Assembly: GCA_018820205.1 (NCBI GenBank) | Contig: JAHJOK010000009.1 | Location: forward strand, 1-64,000 | Length of the DNA stretch: 64,000 nucleotides | Source of the DNA: Alphaproteobacteria bacterium | GTDB lineage: Bacteria; Pseudomonadota; Alphaproteobacteria; Caulobacterales; Caulobacteraceae | Reading direction: 5' to 3' | Part shown: piece by piece, positions 62,036-64,000 of the stretch | Numbering within the stretch: position 1 is the stretch's first letter | How the letters are laid out: each line of letters begins with the position of its first letter | Notes under the pieces: model-generated | What the model saw: the letters and a program-made list of their open reading frames with translations, nothing else | Database searches by the model: none | Told to the model about the DNA's origin: nothing | Position numbers and translations under genes: made by a program

Positions 62036-64000
62036 TCAGTACTCATACCCGATGCGAACGCCGATGGTGCGGGGCCGCGTGCGGCCGTAGCGGGCGTCGA
62101 TGAAGGCCTCGGGGTGGATGTAGTTCACCGAATGGTCGTCGAAGACGTTCTCGACATAGCCGGCTACCGTGAACTGGTTGAAGGCGAAGGCAATGTTCGC
62201 ATTCACGAAGGTGTAGCTGTCCGTATCGTCGTAGGTCGGCAGCGGCACAAGCGGACGACCCGGCGTGTTCGGGAAGGCGTTGGGGAAGCTGCCGACATGG
62301 GAAATGGCGACGGACGCATTGGCGATCACGCCCGACGTCGGGCGCCATTCATAGTTGACGCGCACCGACCCCTGAACTTCCGGACCGGCCAGACGCGCGT
62401 CGAGGACGGCGCCCGAAATCGCCGCTTCGGCCGCTGACAGGTCGTTGACCTTGGCCTCGTTGAGCGACCCGTTCACCGCCACGGTCCAGCCCTCGGCCGG
62501 CAGGGCGACGATCGAGACCTCGAGCCCCTTGCTGCTCGCGCCGCCGATGTTGGTGGCGAACTGGACCGAGTCAGAGACCCGGTTGGCCTGGACCTGAATG
62601 TCGTTCCAGTCGATCAGATACAGGGCCGCGTCAGCGAACAGACGACCGTTGAACCACCGCCCCTTCACCCCGACCTCGTAGTTGATCAGTTCGTCGGCCG
62701 TGGCGCCGTCGGGGATGATGATGTCGGTCGGGTCGATGGTGCTGACGGCGCCCGCGCGGGCGTTGACGATCGGCGGTCGGAAGCCGGTGGACACCGCGCC
62801 ATAGGTCGTGATCGTCGGAGTAGGACGCCAGGACAGGCTCAGTCGATAGGAGGGACCGTCCTCCTCGGCCTTGACGCCGGCCGCGCCCGGGGCGTTGGGC
62901 GTGACGACCAGGGGACCGGGGTTGGGAATGCCCAGAACCGTCGCGATATAGGCCCTGGTGAGATAGTCCGAGCTGTAGCCGCCGTCCTCGCTGAATCCCT
63001 GCGCGTCGGTCGATCCGTAGCGCAGACCGCCGGTGACCCACAGGTCCGGGTTGAAGCGATACGTCACCTGACCGAAAGCCGCGATCTCGTGGCTGACGAA
63101 ATGCGAGGCGAAGCGCTGATAGTTGTCGTCGGGAAGGCCGGTGAACCCCTGGGCCGCCAGGAAGGCCGCGTTGGACCGGTAGGCATAGTCCACGTCACGA
63201 CGCTTGCGCATATAGAATGCGCCGACCGACCAGTCGAAGCTGCCGCCGGCGTCCGACACCAGCCGCGTCTCCTGCACGAACGTGCTGTCCCAGGCGTCGG
63301 CGTCCAGCGCGAAGGCGAAGGCCTGGGCGTAGGTGCCGGCCAGATCGACGTAGAACAGGCCGGTATAGTCCGAATAGGTGGTCGAACTGGTCAGGCTCGC
63401 GCCGTCGAATTGATATTCGAGCGTGGCGTTGTAGTTCGTCATGTCGCTCTGGAAGAGATCAGGCTTGTCCGTCAGCCGGACATACTCGCCGCGCGCCGGA
63501 TTGGTCAGCGAGGAATCGTGAGGATTGCTGACCTCGTTGGAGAACAGCAGGCGCGCGGTGAACCGTTCGGTCGGCTCCCACTGCAGGATCGCCCGGCCGC
63601 CGTACTGGACCAGGGTGTTGGAGTTCTCGATACCGGTGCCGACGTTGTCGACCCAGCCTTCCTCGTTCCGCGAAAAGCCGACGATGCGCAGGGCCAGCTG
63701 GTCCTCGATCAGCGGCACGTTGACCATGGCGTTGTATCGCTGGCGCAGGCCGCCCTCGTTCATCGTGCCGAGATCGACCAGGGCCGAGGCGTCGAAGCGC
63801 GACGGATCGGGATCGTGGGTCAGGATGCGCAGCGCGCCGGCGAGCGAACCCGAACCGAACAGGGTGCCCTGGGGCCCGCGCAGAAACTCGATCCGCTCCA
63901 CGTCGTACAGGCTGGGATCCAGGATGGTCGAGTTGCCGTTGGACGAAATCGGCAGTTCGTCCAGGTAGATCGCGACCGTGCTCTGCAGGTTGGCGCCATA
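62036..64000 (-). CDS. TonB-dependent receptor, N-terminus beyond the window
   Basis: The frame is open from the right edge to a stop at 62036, giving 654 residues. The visible start is within the plug (VAIYLDELPISSNG), followed by VERIEFLRGPQGTLFGSGSLAGALRILTHDP, the canonical plug end. The barrel ends RPRTIGVRIGYEY with an aromatic terminal residue. It belongs to the iron-/xenobiotic-type receptor group rather than the Caulobacter oligosaccharide type. It heads the leftward esterase operon and presumably imports its substrate. Signal peptide and TonB box are outside the window. Confidence 0.93.
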   Translation of the reverse strand, partial: YGANLQSTVAIYLDELPISSNGNSTILDPSLYDVERIEFLRGPQGTLFGSGSLAGALRILTHDPDPSRFDASALVDLGTMNEGGLRQRYNAMVNVPLIEDQLALRIVGFSRNEEGWVDNVGTGIENSNTLVQYGGRAILQWEPTERFTARLLFSNEVSNPHDSSLTNPARGEYVRLTDKPDLFQSDMTNYNATLEYQFDGASLTSSTTYSDYTGLFYVDLAGTYAQAFAFALDADAWDSTFVQETRLVSDAGGSFDWSVGAFYMRKRRDVDYAYRSNAAFLAAQGFTGLPDDNYQRFASHFVSHEIAAFGQVTYRFNPDLWVTGGLRYGSTDAQGFSEDGGYSSDYLTRAYIATVLGIPNPGPLVVTPNAPGAAGVKAEEDGPSYRLSLSWRPTPTITTYGAVSTGFRPPIVNARAGAVSTIDPTDIIIPDGATADELINYEVGVKGRWFNGRLFADAALYLIDWNDIQVQANRVSDSVQFATNIGGASSKGLEVSIVALPAEGWTVAVNGSLNEAKVNDLSAAEAAISGAVLDARLAGPEVQGSVRVNYEWRPTSGVIANASVAISHVGSFPNAFPNTPGRPLVPLPTYDDTDSYTFVNANIAFAFNQFTVAGYVENVFDDHSVNYIHPEAFIDARYGRTRPRTIGVRIGYEY

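Overview
The window looks like a chromosome segment of an alphaproteobacterium, most likely in the Caulobacterales (Brevundimonas/Caulobacter-like). This is an inference from the high G+C, three large TonB-dependent receptors (one of the Caulobacter type), the receptor - SapC - cupin - tryptophan-halogenase cluster, LacI-type control, and LytTR and spinster-MFS genes. It is a patchwork. About 1-29.3 kb is an accessory, conflict-type island full of insertion-sequence debris. From 29.3 kb to the right edge it is mostly nutrient-uptake and catabolic gene sets.

Accessory island. It opens with the tail of an IS30-type transposase. A tightly coupled six-gene operon follows (1346-8598): a TIR-STAND-TPR protein, a D-2-hydroxyacid dehydrogenase, a DegT-type PLP enzyme, an ATP-grasp ligase, a SAM methyltransferase and a nucleoside-deoxyribosyltransferase-like protein. 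Nearly all junctions are 4-nt overlaps, so a small-molecule biosynthetic route appears wired to a TIR sensor/effector. Next comes a second TIR module (8802-13186): a TIR-TM-WD40 protein with about 13 very similar 43-residue repeats, overlapping a two-TM TrkA-like/RyR-domain protein. IS6-family debris, an LpxR-like three-gene set, an IS1182 element, a 2362-aa protein with two NTPase modules, a small HTH regulator and a soluble VirD4/TraG-like ATPase follow. The segment from IS1182 to the VirD4-like gene lies between two ~115-bp direct repeats. A serine-recombinase tail and an intact IS6 copy close the island.

Hydroxy-acid island (29.3-43.1 kb). A rightward operon (AtuA family, DUF4387, 2-hydroxyacid dehydrogenase, MOFRL glycerate kinase, tartrate-dehydrogenase-like enzyme, class II aldolase) converges with a leftward set (TonB receptor, then CitMHS transporter, AbrB-type permease, acyl-CoA synthetase). 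An identical 21-bp sequence ending in a -35 box precedes both units, and a GntR/FadR regulator lies beside one of them. The island is bracketed by same-orientation IS6 ends.

Glycan-type locus (43.1-53.7 kb). A TonB receptor, SapC, a cupin-like protein, a flavin-dependent halogenase and a hybrid histidine kinase whose sensor is a degenerate glucokinase domain all run leftward. A divergent LacI gene shares a LacI-type operator with the receptor.

Right end (53.7-64 kb). A LytTR membrane regulator and a TAP-like hydrolase are divergent. A five-gene leftward operon then runs TonB receptor (cut by the window edge), spinster-type MFS, type-B carboxylesterase, acyl-CoA synthetase and TetR, which suggests uptake and hydrolysis of an ester substrate.
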